Assembly (NCBI GenBank): GCA_029781975.1
Contig: JAKOVQ010000017.1
Location: forward strand, 256,074-320,073
Direction: 5' to 3'
Source of the DNA: Acidobacteriota bacterium
Lineage (GTDB): Bacteria; Acidobacteriota; Thermoanaerobaculia; UBA5066
Length of the DNA: 64,000 bases
The notes under the pieces are model-generated. The model was given only the letters and a program-made list of their open reading frames with translations, was not told the origin of the DNA and ran no database searches. Shown here piece by piece: positions 17,705 through 26,547 of the stretch. Both the position numbers and the translations under genes were made by a program. Positions within the stretch are counted from its first letter, which is position 1; each line of letters opens with the position of its first letter.

Positions 17705-17710
17705 TAGACT
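17705..17710 (+). promoter_or_regulatory. Candidate -10 box of the SDR-DUF2867 gene
   Basis: TAGACT followed by six bases and then the GTG start at 17717, without a Shine-Dalgarno. This fits leaderless transcription. Confidence 0.45.
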
Positions 17711-17716
17711 CGTACG

Positions 17717-19282
17717 GTGTCCGAGGCCCTTCCCCCCGCTTCTCGCGTGCCGTCGGCTGCCGGGTCCGCAGCCCCGCTGATCCTGGTGACCGGCGCGACC
17801 GGATACGTGGGAGGGCGCCTCGTCCCGCGCCTCCTCGCCAGCGGCTACCGCGTCCGCTGCCTCGTCCGGGACCCTTCACGGCTCGACGGCCGGCCCTGGC
17901 GCGCCGCGGTCGAGGTGGCCCGTGGCGACCTCCTCGCCTCCGGCGACCTCGCCTCTTCCCTTGCCGGCGCCCGGGCCGCGTTCTACCTCGTCCACGCGAT
18001 GGCGGGCGGCGCCGACTTCCACGAGCGCGACCTCGAGGCCGCGCGGCGCTTCGGGAGCGCCGCCCGCGAGGCCGGCCTCTCGCGCATCGTCTACCTCGGG
18101 GGCCTCGGCCCGGCGGACGACGACACCCTCTCGCACCACCTCAGCTCCCGCCAGAAGACCGGTGCCGCCCTCAGGGAATCCGCCGTCCCCGTGCTCGAGC
18201 TGCGCGCGAGCGTGATCGTCGGCTCGGGCAGCCTCTCCTTCGAGCTGATCCGCACCCTGACCGAGCGCCTGCCGGTGATGATCTGCCCGCGGTGGGTCTT
18301 CACCCGGACGCAGCCCATCGGGATCCGGGACGTCCTGGACTACCTCGTGGCGAGCCTCGAGGTGCCGGTCGGCGGCGGCAGGACCGTGGAGGTCGGGGGC
18401 GCCGACGTCGTCACGTACGGCGACATGATGAAGGTCTACGCGGAAGTGCGCGGCCTGCGCCGCCTCCTCCTCCCCGTCCCGGTCCTCACGCCCCGCCTCT
18501 CCTCCTGGTGGGTGGACGTCGTCACGCCCGTGCCGGCCGCCGTCGCCCGTCCGCTGATCGAAGGGCTCACGAGCGAGACGGTCGTCCGCGACCCGAGCGC
18601 GCGCGAGCTCTACCCCGGAATCCGCCCGTCGGACTACAGGACCGCCGTCGAGAGGGCGCTGGCCCGCAGCGAGCAGGAGGACGTGGAGACCGCGTGGAGC
18701 GACGCGCTGATCACGAGCGGCGTCCCGGTCCGTCCGGTCCTGCGGACGGAGACCGCCGGCATGTTCGTCGAGCGGCGCCAGCGCGACGTGGCCGCGCCCG
18801 CCGAGGACGTCTTCGCCGTCGTGACAGGCATCGGCGGCACGCGCGGCTGGCTCTACCTGAACTGGACGTGGCGCGCCCGCGGCGCCCTCGACCGCATGCT
18901 CGGCGGCGTCGGCCTCAGGCGGGGACGCCGCGACCCGGATCGCCTCCGCGTCGGGGACGCGCTCGACTTCTGGCGGGTCGAGGCCATGGAGCCGCCTTCG
19001 CTGCTGAGGCTGCGAGCCGAGATGAAGGTCCCGGGCGAGGCCTGGTTGCAGTTCCAGGCCGGCCCGGCCTCGCCGGGCGCTTCGACCCTCGTCCAGACCG
19101 CGTACTTCGCCCCCAAGGGGCTCTCCGGGCTCCTCTACTGGTACGTCCTCTACCCTTTCCACCGGCCCATCTTCAGCGGGCTGATCGACCAGATCGTCCG
19201 CCGCTCGGAGGCGCGGTCGCAGGCGCGGGGGCGTCCGGGGCGACCCGGGGAAGACGGGGGACCTGCCGGAGCTACTTCATGA
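17717..19282 (+). CDS. SDR-family protein with C-terminal DUF2867 domain
   Basis: A 521-aa fusion. Residues about 20-330 form an atypical SDR (NmrA/epimerase-like) with VTGATGYVGGRL as nucleotide-binding loop and LVRDPSRL after the second strand. From about residue 345 a DUF2867 domain follows (TGIGGTRGWLYLNWTW, AYFAPKGLSGLLYWY). This pairing is known in many bacteria, where such proteins are annotated only as SDR-family oxidoreductases; the substrate is unknown. The GTG start has no ribosome site but has a TAGACT box 6 nt ahead. Its 3' end overlaps the converging lipoprotein gene by 11 bp. Confidence 0.85.
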   Translation: MSEALPPASRVPSAAGSAAPLILVTGATGYVGGRLVPRLLASGYRVRCLVRDPSRLDGRPWRAAVEVARGDLLASGDLASSLAGARAAFYLVHAMAGGADFHERDLEAARRFGSAAREAGLSRIVYLGGLGPADDDTLSHHLSSRQKTGAALRESAVPVLELRASVIVGSGSLSFELIRTLTERLPVMICPRWVFTRTQPIGIRDVLDYLVASLEVPVGGGRTVEVGGADVVTYGDMMKVYAEVRGLRRLLLPVPVLTPRLSSWWVDVVTPVPAAVARPLIEGLTSETVVRDPSARELYPGIRPSDYRTAVERALARSEQEDVETAWSDALITSGVPVRPVLRTETAGMFVERRQRDVAAPAEDVFAVVTGIGGTRGWLYLNWTWRARGALDRMLGGVGLRRGRRDPDRLRVGDALDFWRVEAMEPPSLLRLRAEMKVPGEAWLQFQAGPASPGASTLVQTAYFAPKGLSGLLYWYVLYPFHRPIFSGLIDQIVRRSEARSQARGRPGRPGEDGGPAGATS

Positions 19283-19736
19283 CCTCGATCCGGGGGTCGA
19301 GCTCGTAGGTCTTCCCGTTGTCGACGAGCATCAGCTTGTAGTCGAATTTCCCCTCGTTCTTCGCCTTGGGCGACTTGATCTTCTTCCCCGGCTTCCAATC
19401 GGGCGGCGCGTCCCAGGGAGCGCTCTTCCCGAAATCGGGCAGCTGGAGATCACCGGTCGCGGCAACCCACTCGACGTTGTCGACTCCCAGACACAGAGGG
19501 ACGAACTTCGTGTCCGTCTTTGCGACTCCGTTCTCGATTCGCACGAGGACGGTGATGGTGTTCTCCTTCGTCGCCTGGTCCGTGCGGTCGCAGAAGTCGC
19601 ACTTGGTCACGACCTGCGGGGATGGGGGCGTCGGCTCGCCGGCCCCGACGGCAGGCGGCTTGCCGCAACCGACGGCCACCAGGCCGAGGGTCGCGAAGAC
19701 GGCGGCGCAAACAAGGAAACGTCCGGGTCTCTTCAT
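19272..19736 (-). CDS. Small lipoprotein of unknown function
   Basis: A 154-aa protein with a lipoprotein signal (hydrophobic run ending LVAVGC). After the signal comes a CDFC pair ([10 protein letters not shown]) and later a lone cysteine in VPLCLGVD, so a disulfide or metal site is possible. The C-terminal part looks like a small beta domain ([24 protein letters not shown]). Its ATG overlaps the stop of the Ser/Thr kinase gene (ATGA), so it is made together with the kinase. A GAAAGGAGAGAAG stretch before the ATG gives a clear ribosome site. No family was recognised. Confidence 0.7.
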   Translation of the reverse strand: MKRPGRFLVCAAVFATLGLVAVGCGKPPAVGAGEPTPPSPQVVTKCDFCDRTDQATKENTITVLVRIENGVAKTDTKFVPLCLGVDNVEWVAATGDLQLPDFGKSAPWDAPPDWKPGKKIKSPKAKNEGKFDYKLMLVDNGKTYELDPRIEVMK

Positions 19737-22375
19737 CTCTTCTCTCCTTTCGGCGGGGGAGGTGTGGTTGCTTTCGGGGCGAACGACGCGAGGCTCTGGA
19801 ACCTGGGATCGCCGCGGAGGGGCGCGAAGTCGGGGTCTCGCTGGATCTCGACGAGGCCGTAGCCCCGCGCGACCGCCTTCTCGAGCCACGCGAGGGCCTC
19901 GGATCTCCGGCCGAGGACCATAGCGGCGGCGGCCGCGGTCTCGAGGACGTTCTCGTCCTCGGGGCCGAGGGCGACCCCGCGGCGGATCTCCGCCCAGGCC
20001 TTGTCGGGCTCGCCCGTCTTCGCGAGGCACCGCCCGAGGGCGACGACGAGCGTGCCGTCCGAGGGGTTCACCGCGAGCTCGGCCCTCACCAGCGGCAGGG
20101 CGTTCTCGTAGGCGCGGCGGGCGTCCTCGCCCCGCGCCGGGAGCTGCGAGAGCGCGTCGCCGAGGTACAGCTGCCAGCGGTAGTCCTTCGGCGAGAGGTC
20201 GGCGGCCCCCTGGAACGAGACGGCGGCCTCGGAGTAGCGGCCCAGCAGGTATTGCGTCGTGCCGAGGTTCGAGTACGCCTGGGGAACGGGCTCGATCCGG
20301 ATCGTCGCCTCGAACGCCTCGCGCGCTTCCTCGAAGCGGCCGAGCCGCAGGAGGGCCGCGCCGAGGTTCAGGTGAGCGCGGGGGACGCCCGGGTCGAGGG
20401 CGATGGCCTGCCGGAACGCCGCCACGGCGTCCTGGTAACGGCTCGCCAGGAGGTAGAGGACTCCGAGCCGATTGACGGCCGTCGGGGAGGTCGGCCGGAG
20501 CTCCACCAGTCGACGGGCCGCTTCCTCCGCGCCGGCCACGTCCCCCGAACGACGGAGAGCCCAGGTGAGGGCGAACAGCGCGGGGACGGAGCCCGCGTCC
20601 CGCGCGAGGACCCTCCGCAGGACCGCGACCGCCTCGCCGCTCCGCCCCGTCTCCGACAGCACCTCGCCGAGCGTGACCTGCGCCTCTGGGAGGTCGGGCG
20701 CGAGGTCGATCGCCCGCTGCGCCGCCTCCACCGCGCGCGCGGCGGCCGGCGCGTCCTTCGAGTGGTCGTACGACGCGAGGTAGGCGCGCCCCAGCGCCGC
20801 CTGCACCGGGGCGGAGCGGTCCCCTCCTGGGATCGCCTCCAGGAGGCCGATCGCGCGGTCCACGGACGTCCTGTCGTCGTACCGCTCGAGGTACCCCAGC
20901 GCTACGACGTAGTTCGTCTGCTCCGGGCCCGCCGGGACGCCGGGCGCGGGCGTCGGGACCGACGCTCCCGTCGCCAGGTGGACCTTCAGCGCGGCCGCGA
21001 GCTTCTGCGTCAGCTCGTCCTCCAGCCGGAAGTGCTCGGCCGACGGGCCGGTGACCTCTCCAGCCGCGACCTGAACGGGCGAGCCCGCCAGGGATATGGA
21101 GAAGGAGAGCTGACGGGTCTCGCCCATCTGGCGGACGGCCGGCTGGACGAGGAGGTTGGCCCCCGTGTCGCGCGCCCACTTCGCCGGGTCCGTCTCGCGG
21201 AGCATCGCGGGGCTGGACGGCCGCATGATCGCGATGCCGGGGACGCTCTGGAGCTTCACCCCGAGGCCGAACGACACCCCGTCGCACAGCTGCCGGCCGT
21301 CAGGTCGGCCTGTGAGGTCCGTCGCGGGGAGGATCGCGAGGAGCTTCGTCGACGGCAGGGCCACGCTGGAGCGCCCCCGGACCGAGAGCCAGAGCAGCCC
21401 GCCAATCGCGGCCAGGAGGACGGCGCCCGCGACGGCCAGGGTCCGGCCCCTCGCGCGAGCCGCCGGCGACGCCGTGGCGCCCCGGTCCGCCGCGCCGGGC
21501 GCTCCGCCCGGGCCGGCCGCCCCCGAGGAGCGCTCCTCCAGCGCGAACGCCACGTCCCGGGCGGACTGGTACCGGCGCTCCGGGCTCTTCTCCAGGCAGT
21601 GCCTCACGATTCGCTCGAGCGACGCGTCGACGACCGCGCCCGATCCCGCCAGCTCCGGCGGCTCCTCCCTCAGGATGGCGGCCATCGTCTCGGCGGCCGA
21701 GTCGCGCTGGAACGCCCTCCGGCCCGACAGCATCTCGTAGAGGACCGTCCCGAAGGAGAAGAGGTCGGACCGCGCGTCGACCTCGAGCCCCTTGAGCTGC
21801 TCCGGGGACATGTAGCCCAGCGTCCCCATCACGGCTCCGGGCGCCGTCTCGTGCGACGCGGTCGGGCTGCTGGAGACGTCGTCCACGCTCGGCGGGTCGA
21901 TGCGACGGGCGAGGCCGAAGTCGAGGATCTTCACCTGGCCGCCGGTGGTCACGAAGACGTTCTCGGGCTTCAGGTCCCGGTGGACGACCCCCTTCTCGTG
22001 CGCGGCCGCGAGCCCCCTGGCCATCTGGAGCGCGTAGTCCAAGGCGCGACGCTCCGGGAGGGGGCGGGATGCGATCTCCTCGCGGAGCGTGCGCCCTTCC
22101 AGCAGCTCGGTGACGGCGTACGTCACGCCGCCGTCGCTGCCGAAATCGTGGATGTCGAGGATGTTCGGGTGAGAGAGGGCGGCGACGGCGCGGGCCTCGC
22201 GCTCGAAGCGCGCAAGGGCCTCTGTACTCTTCCAGAGCGCTTCCGGCAGGACCTTCACCGCGACGTCACGTTTCAGCCTCGTGTCGCGCGCGCGGTAGAC
22301 CTCGCCCATCCCTCCCGCCCCGAGGGGCGAAAGCACTTCATACGGGCCGAGCCGGGTCCCGGGCTCCAGCGCCAT
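19733..22375 (-). CDS. Transmembrane Ser/Thr protein kinase with TPR C-terminus
   Basis: An 880-aa Hanks-type kinase. The kinase domain shows the glycine loop [13 protein letters not shown] (19-31), Lys41 in [13 protein letters not shown] (Asp134 catalytic), DFG at 152-154 and [11 protein letters not shown] single membrane helix ([18 protein letters not shown]) follows. Outside it comes a domain starting [12 protein letters not shown], which resembles the TolB-like N-terminal part of such kinases, and then a long run of TPR repeats (for example [33 protein letters not shown]). This architecture is common in Acidobacteriota. A TATTCT box lies shortly before the ATG at 22375. The next gene is a lipoprotein that overlaps it. 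Confidence 0.92.
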   Translation of the reverse strand: MALEPGTRLGPYEVLSPLGAGGMGEVYRARDTRLKRDVAVKVLPEALWKSTEALARFEREARAVAALSHPNILDIHDFGSDGGVTYAVTELLEGRTLREEIASRPLPERRALDYALQMARGLAAAHEKGVVHRDLKPENVFVTTGGQVKILDFGLARRIDPPSVDDVSSSPTASHETAPGAVMGTLGYMSPEQLKGLEVDARSDLFSFGTVLYEMLSGRRAFQRDSAAETMAAILREEPPELAGSGAVVDASLERIVRHCLEKSPERRYQSARDVAFALEERSSGAAGPGGAPGAADRGATASPAARARGRTLAVAGAVLLAAIGGLLWLSVRGRSSVALPSTKLLAILPATDLTGRPDGRQLCDGVSFGLGVKLQSVPGIAIMRPSSPAMLRETDPAKWARDTGANLLVQPAVRQMGETRQLSFSISLAGSPVQVAAGEVTGPSAEHFRLEDELTQKLAAALKVHLATGASVPTPAPGVPAGPEQTNYVVALGYLERYDDRTSVDRAIGLLEAIPGGDRSAPVQAALGRAYLASYDHSKDAPAAARAVEAAQRAIDLAPDLPEAQVTLGEVLSETGRSGEAVAVLRRVLARDAGSVPALFALTWALRRSGDVAGAEEAARRLVELRPTSPTAVNRLGVLYLLASRYQDAVAAFRQAIALDPGVPRAHLNLGAALLRLGRFEEAREAFEATIRIEPVPQAYSNLGTTQYLLGRYSEAAVSFQGAADLSPKDYRWQLYLGDALSQLPARGEDARRAYENALPLVRAELAVNPSDGTLVVALGRCLAKTGEPDKAWAEIRRGVALGPEDENVLETAAAAAMVLGRRSEALAWLEKAVARGYGLVEIQRDPDFAPLRGDPRFQSLASFAPKATTPPPPKGEKR

Positions 22376-22493
22376 CGATGGTTTCCGGGGAAAGAATACC
22401 CTTTCGGGCTTCCGTGGGAGGACGAGGCCTCGGCCCCGCATCGGACCCCCCCGGGACAGAGCCTAGAATGTCGTCACGCGAAAGGGGGCTCCG

Positions 22494-22745
22494 ATGCTCC
22501 ACGTCATCTGGTCGATCATCGTCGGGTTCTTCGTCGGCCTCATCGCCCGCGCCGTCCTGCCCGGAGTCGACCACCTGGGGTTCATCATGACCACGCTCGT
22601 CGGCATCGCGGGCTCGCTGCTCGGCGGGTTCGTCGGCAGCCTCATCAAGAAGCCCGCGGAGGGCGCCAGGTTCCACCCGGCGGGCTTCTTCATGTCCATC
22701 GTCGGCGCGGTGATCCTCCTCCTGCTCCTGCGCTTCCTCCGGTAG
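22494..22745 (+). CDS. GlsB/YeaQ/YmgE-family small membrane protein
   Basis: An 83-aa protein with three hydrophobic helices: VIWSIIVGFFVGLIARAVLP, the glycine-rich FIMTTLVGIAGSLLGGFVGS, and FFMSIVGAVILLLLLRFL. This is the transglycosylase-associated (GlsB/YeaQ) family, linked to general stress responses but of unknown mechanism. A TAGAAT -10-like box (22464-22469) and an AAAGGGGG ribosome site precede the ATG, so this gene has a normal short leader. Confidence 0.9.
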   Translation: MLHVIWSIIVGFFVGLIARAVLPGVDHLGFIMTTLVGIAGSLLGGFVGSLIKKPAEGARFHPAGFFMSIVGAVILLLLLRFLR

Positions 22746-22778
22746 CCGGGCGGCTCGCCCGCGGCGTCCGGCGGCTTC

Positions 22779-24923
22779 TCAGCCGTCTCGGCGCGGCCCC
22801 TCCTTCCTCTTCTCGTCCTTCTTCTCCTCCTTGGGCGGAGGGGTCGCCTTCCGTTCCTGCTGCGGCGCGCGCTCGACGCGGGGGGCGGGGACCCGCCGCT
22901 CCTCCACCTGCGGCGGACGCGCGACCGGGCGCTCCGCCGGCCTCTGGAGCTCGATGCGGGAGGGTGTCTCCTTCCGTTCCTCGACCTGCGGCTGACGCTC
23001 GACCGGACGCGGCTGCGGGCGTTCCCTCTCGTAGGTCCGGGTCGGCGGTGGCTGCTGCTGCTCGAACGTGCGCGTGGGCGGTTGAGTCTCCTGGGCTCGC
23101 GTCGGCGGCTGCTCGCGCTCGTACGTCCGCGGCGCGGGTCGACTCTCCTGGGCTCGCGTCGGCGGCTGCTCCCGCTCGTACGTCCGCGGCGCCGGTTGAC
23201 TCTCCTGGGTTCGCGCCGGCGGCTGCTCGCGCTCGTACGTCCGCGGCGCCGGTCGACTCTCCTGGGTCCGCGTCGGCGGCTGCTCCCGCTCGAAGGTTCG
23301 GGGTTGCTGCTGCTGCGGCTGCTGCTGCACGTACACGGGGCGCTCCGAGGTGGCGAGCGTCCTCCCCCGCGGTGCCGTCACCTCCACCGGCCGCGGACCG
23401 GATGCGTCGGTCCGCCGCGGCGCGAAGTCGACCCGTTCCTGCGCCGCCGGCCTGACCGGCACCGTCGTCCGGACCTCGCGGGACCTGTCCATCGACAAAC
23501 GGGTGGCGGCCGCCGGGGCCACCGGCGCTCCTCCGTTCTCGCGGATGTACTCCACCTTCGCCGAGAACGGCGGCGGGGCGGGAGGCGGAGCCAGGCGCGT
23601 GACGACCTCGCGTCCCCGGAGGGACGCGGGCGGACGGCCGACCGCCCGTCCGCTCAGCTCGGTCGAGATGCGGATCGAGCCAGCCACCGGAACCACCGGG
23701 ATCGGCCCCCGGAGGACCGGTGCCGACTCCACCGAGCGGATGACCCTCTGGTCCCGCACGAAGTGGTTCGACACGACCCGACCCGAGACGAAGACGTTCC
23801 GATCGACGACGGTGACGTACGAGCGGTTCACGTAGGTGACGTGCGGGGCGAAGGTCTGCGCGTGGCGTCCCCACCACGGGATGAACGGGTCGGCCGGCGC
23901 CAGCGGGAACCAGCCGAGGTAGCCGCCGTGGATCGAGACCGAAGCCGACCAGCCCGGCCCACCGCCGACGAAGGCCACGAGGGCCGGTGCGTACCTGACG
24001 CGGACGCGCGGCGCGGCGGGGACCCACCACCAGCGCGAGGAGTGCGTGATCCAGCGGCCGTAGTGATACGGAGCGAATCCCCAGGGCTCCGTGGCGACCC
24101 ACGACCAGCCCCACGGGTCCTGCCACACCCACCGGCCGTCCCGGTAAGGAGCCCACCCGACCCCCACGGACGACGGGGTCCAGCACGCCCCGTAGCCCGG
24201 GACGGAGCCCCACGTACCGTAGCCGGCGAGGTCCTGGTAGCCGATGACGTCCTCGTTGACGTACGCGGCGTACCGCGTGGAACGCCAGCGCCGGGCCCGC
24301 TGCTCGACCCAGCGGTCCCAGCCGTCGAGCCGTCCGGCGGCGTAGACGTCGTACCTCGGGCGGTCGAACCCGTCGATCGACATCTCGTCTCCGGCCTCCA
24401 GCGGCACCTGGCCGCCTCCCGATGCGACGAGGGCGCGTCCGCGCCGGACGACCACCCGCGACCTCCCGTCCGCGTCGACGTCCAGGCGATAGTCGCCGGC
24501 GCTCTCGAAGGTCACCGCGGCGTTCGGCGTGTCCACCTCGAAGACGTCGTCGTCACCGAGGCGGTGGACGCGGACGGAGACCGTCCCCTGGACCAGCGAC
24601 AGCTGACGGACGTCCTCCGTCATGTTCAGCACCGCGAGCTCGGTCTCCGCGTCCACGAAGAGGTAGGCGCCGAGAGCCTGCAGCTCCGCGCGGCCCCCGC
24701 GGCCGGCCCAGATCCGATCCCCGATGGTCATCGGGAAATTCAGCGTGGCGGCGTCCCACGCGTCGGGGTCGTCCCCCCGGTTGAACGAGACGTCGCCGCT
24801 GACGTAGGCCACCCGCGCGACGGTCTGCCGGATGTCGTCGTCGTCGGGACCGTACTGCGCCGGCGCCGGCCACGCCGCTGCCAGGAGCACCAGGGGGAGG
24901 ATCCATCGCCTGGCGAATCTCAT
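22779..24923 (-). CDS. Secreted FecR-like/DUF6600 protein with proline-rich repeat tail
   Basis: A 714-aa protein with a signal peptide (ILPLVLLAAAWPAPAQ). Residues about 30-190 resemble a FecR-type beta domain (VSGDVSFNRGDD, GDRIWAGRGGRAELQ). The centre is rich in Trp, Tyr and Gly (GRWVWQDPWGWSWVATEPWGFAPYHYGRW), the hallmark of DUF6600. The C-terminal 200 residues are disordered and carry 19-residue repeats (EREQPPTRTQESRPAPRTY type). The start has a strong GGAGGTGA ribosome site. Probably envelope-located; function unknown. The gene is divergent from a ZIP transporter. Confidence 0.85.
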   Translation of the reverse strand: MRFARRWILPLVLLAAAWPAPAQYGPDDDDIRQTVARVAYVSGDVSFNRGDDPDAWDAATLNFPMTIGDRIWAGRGGRAELQALGAYLFVDAETELAVLNMTEDVRQLSLVQGTVSVRVHRLGDDDVFEVDTPNAAVTFESAGDYRLDVDADGRSRVVVRRGRALVASGGGQVPLEAGDEMSIDGFDRPRYDVYAAGRLDGWDRWVEQRARRWRSTRYAAYVNEDVIGYQDLAGYGTWGSVPGYGACWTPSSVGVGWAPYRDGRWVWQDPWGWSWVATEPWGFAPYHYGRWITHSSRWWWVPAAPRVRVRYAPALVAFVGGGPGWSASVSIHGGYLGWFPLAPADPFIPWWGRHAQTFAPHVTYVNRSYVTVVDRNVFVSGRVVSNHFVRDQRVIRSVESAPVLRGPIPVVPVAGSIRISTELSGRAVGRPPASLRGREVVTRLAPPPAPPPFSAKVEYIRENGGAPVAPAAATRLSMDRSREVRTTVPVRPAAQERVDFAPRRTDASGPRPVEVTAPRGRTLATSERPVYVQQQPQQQQPRTFEREQPPTRTQESRPAPRTYEREQPPARTQESQPAPRTYEREQPPTRAQESRPAPRTYEREQPPTRAQETQPPTRTFEQQQPPPTRTYERERPQPRPVERQPQVEERKETPSRIELQRPAERPVARPPQVEERRVPAPRVERAPQQERKATPPPKEEKKDEKRKEGPRRDG
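23080..23310 (-). repeat. 57-bp coding tandem repeat, about four copies
   Basis: Four copies of a 57-bp unit encode the 19-residue block EREQPPxRxQExxPxxRTx of the DUF6600 protein. Copies differ at a few bases, some silent, so the repeat is kept at protein level. Copy number may vary between strains by slippage. Confidence 0.85.
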
Positions 24924-25137
24924 CGCGTCACCTCCAAGGTCCGGCTGAGCCTGCCCAACCGCTTCGGCAGTGGCTACGCAAGGTGCGCGCCAATGTCCGC
25001 GAGACCTCGGGCAGCTCCAGTCGCCTTGCAAAACGATAGACCGGCGTCATGCATTCCGCCAGCGGCACCTCCGCTCTTCCACCCATATTCGTCCGGGTCG
25101 CGTCCCGGCGTTCCATCCGTGTAGAGTTGTCGGCCGC

Positions 25138-25860
25138 ATGACCGGGCACGAGCTCCTCCTCATGGCCATCCCGGCGGTCGTCGGTCTCGCCGGGGGCGTC
25201 CTCGCCGCCGTCTGGCACCCGTCGAGCACGGCGCGGCGCCTCGTCCAGCACTTCGCGGCCGGTGTCGTCCTGGCCGCCCTCGCCGTCGAGCTCCTCCCGG
25301 AGATCGGGCGCGAGCACGCCCCCGGACTCGTCCTCGTCGGCTCGTTCGCGTTCGGGGCGCTCGTCATGTTCGGCCTGAAGCTCTTCACCGAGCACCTCGA
25401 GAGCCGACCCGGCGAGAGGACCGGCATCGACACCGGCCTGATGCTCGCCACCTTCATCGACGTCGCGATGGACGGCTTCATCATCGGCGCGGGCTTCGCC
25501 GCGGGGGGCGAGACCGGCCCGGTCCTCGCCGTCGGCCTCTCCGTCGAGCTCCTCTTCCTCGGCCTCGCGCTCACGTCCGACAGCACGGGCGGCTGGAAGA
25601 TCGTGGCGCTCTCCGGCGCCCTCGGCGCGACGGTCATGCTGGCGGCCATCCTCGGCAAGCTCGTCCTCGGCGGCGCGTCGCCCACCGTCATCGGCGGCGC
25701 CCTGGCGGCCTCCGCCGCCGCGCTCCTCTACCTCGTCACCGAGGAGCTCCTCATCGAGGCGCACGAAGGGCTCGAGGGGCGGGAGACCCCGGCCGCCACG
25801 CTCGTCCTCTTCGCCGGCTTCCTCGCGTTCTGGGCCGTCCAGCTGCTGGGAAGGGCGTAG
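25138..25860 (+). CDS. ZIP-family divalent metal transporter-like protein
   Basis: A 240-aa polytopic membrane protein of the ZIP type. It has about eight hydrophobic helices. TM4-like FIDVAMDGFIIGAGFA and TM5-like helices hold acidic residues where ZIP proteins bind metal, although the usual HNxxDG histidine is replaced by FID. TEELLIEAHEG near the end matches another conserved helix. Substrate may be zinc or another cation. A TAGAGT box (25122-25127) lies 10 nt before the ATG and no Shine-Dalgarno is visible. Confidence 0.8.
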   Translation: MTGHELLLMAIPAVVGLAGGVLAAVWHPSSTARRLVQHFAAGVVLAALAVELLPEIGREHAPGLVLVGSFAFGALVMFGLKLFTEHLESRPGERTGIDTGLMLATFIDVAMDGFIIGAGFAAGGETGPVLAVGLSVELLFLGLALTSDSTGGWKIVALSGALGATVMLAAILGKLVLGGASPTVIGGALAASAAALLYLVTEELLIEAHEGLEGRETPAATLVLFAGFLAFWAVQLLGRA

Positions 25861-26015
25861 CGGCACGCCTGGGACGCCACGGGGCCGCTCGCCGGCCCCG
25901 GCGCCCCGGCGATTGATGAATCTGAACCATGGACCTTGGGGTACCACCGGGACATCATTTGTCCGGCGGTTGGGACCACCTTGCACGGGGTGGCTGAGGA
26001 TGGGAGGTCTCGGGA

Positions 26016-26534
26016 ATGAGACGGAGCTCGTGGTTTGGCCGGTCGTTCTTCCCCGTGCTCGCGGCGGTCGCCCTCGGATCCGCCCTTCCCTCCCGCGCCG
26101 ACAAGACGCTCACCCTTCAGTTCACGCCGAAGGAGAACGTCACCGCGAACGTCCCGAAGATGGTCCTCTGCGAGGGAATCGCCAACGGCGACGCCCACCA
26201 GTGGGGCCGCTCCTTCTCCGCCGAGAACTACAACGAGCAGGTCAGCGACGCCCTGAAGCGCACCTACGCGAACCTCCTCTCCGACGAGGGGTTCCAGAAG
26301 GCGTGGACGGGATCGGCCTCGGTGGCGGCGCCCTCCCCGGCTCCCGCCGCCATCACTCCCGCCGCCCTGAAGGAGTCGATCCTGAAGATGCAGGCCCAGG
26401 GCGTCGCCATCGACATCGTCGAGGGCTACGTCAGGGGGGTGAAGGTCGATCCGCCCCTCTCGCCCGACGACATCGTCGACTGGAAGGCCGCCGGCATCCC
26501 CGACCCCGTCGTCAAGGCCGCCGTATCGCGTTAG
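26016..26534 (+). CDS. Secreted protein of unknown function
   Basis: A 172-aa protein with a signal peptide (SFFPVLAAVALGSALPSRAD). The mature part includes LTLQFTPKENVTANVPKMVLC and a helical C-terminus with proline-alanine linker (SPAPAAITPAALKESILKM). The final stretch LSPDDIVDWKAAGIPDPVVKAAVSR resembles a small helical repeat often seen at the end of acidobacterial secreted proteins. The GGGAGG ahead of the ATG gives a ribosome site. It ends 13 nt before drmD, marking the left edge of the defence island. I do not recognise the family. Confidence 0.7.
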   Translation: MRRSSWFGRSFFPVLAAVALGSALPSRADKTLTLQFTPKENVTANVPKMVLCEGIANGDAHQWGRSFSAENYNEQVSDALKRTYANLLSDEGFQKAWTGSASVAAPSPAPAAITPAALKESILKMQAQGVAIDIVEGYVRGVKVDPPLSPDDIVDWKAAGIPDPVVKAAVSR

Positions 26535-26547
26535 CGCAGACGCGCCG

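Noticed and set aside
23080-23310. Regular 57-bp repeats as a CRISPR array
   Set aside because: They are direct, have no unique spacers, and encode an in-frame 19-residue repeat in a secreted protein. No cas genes are near.
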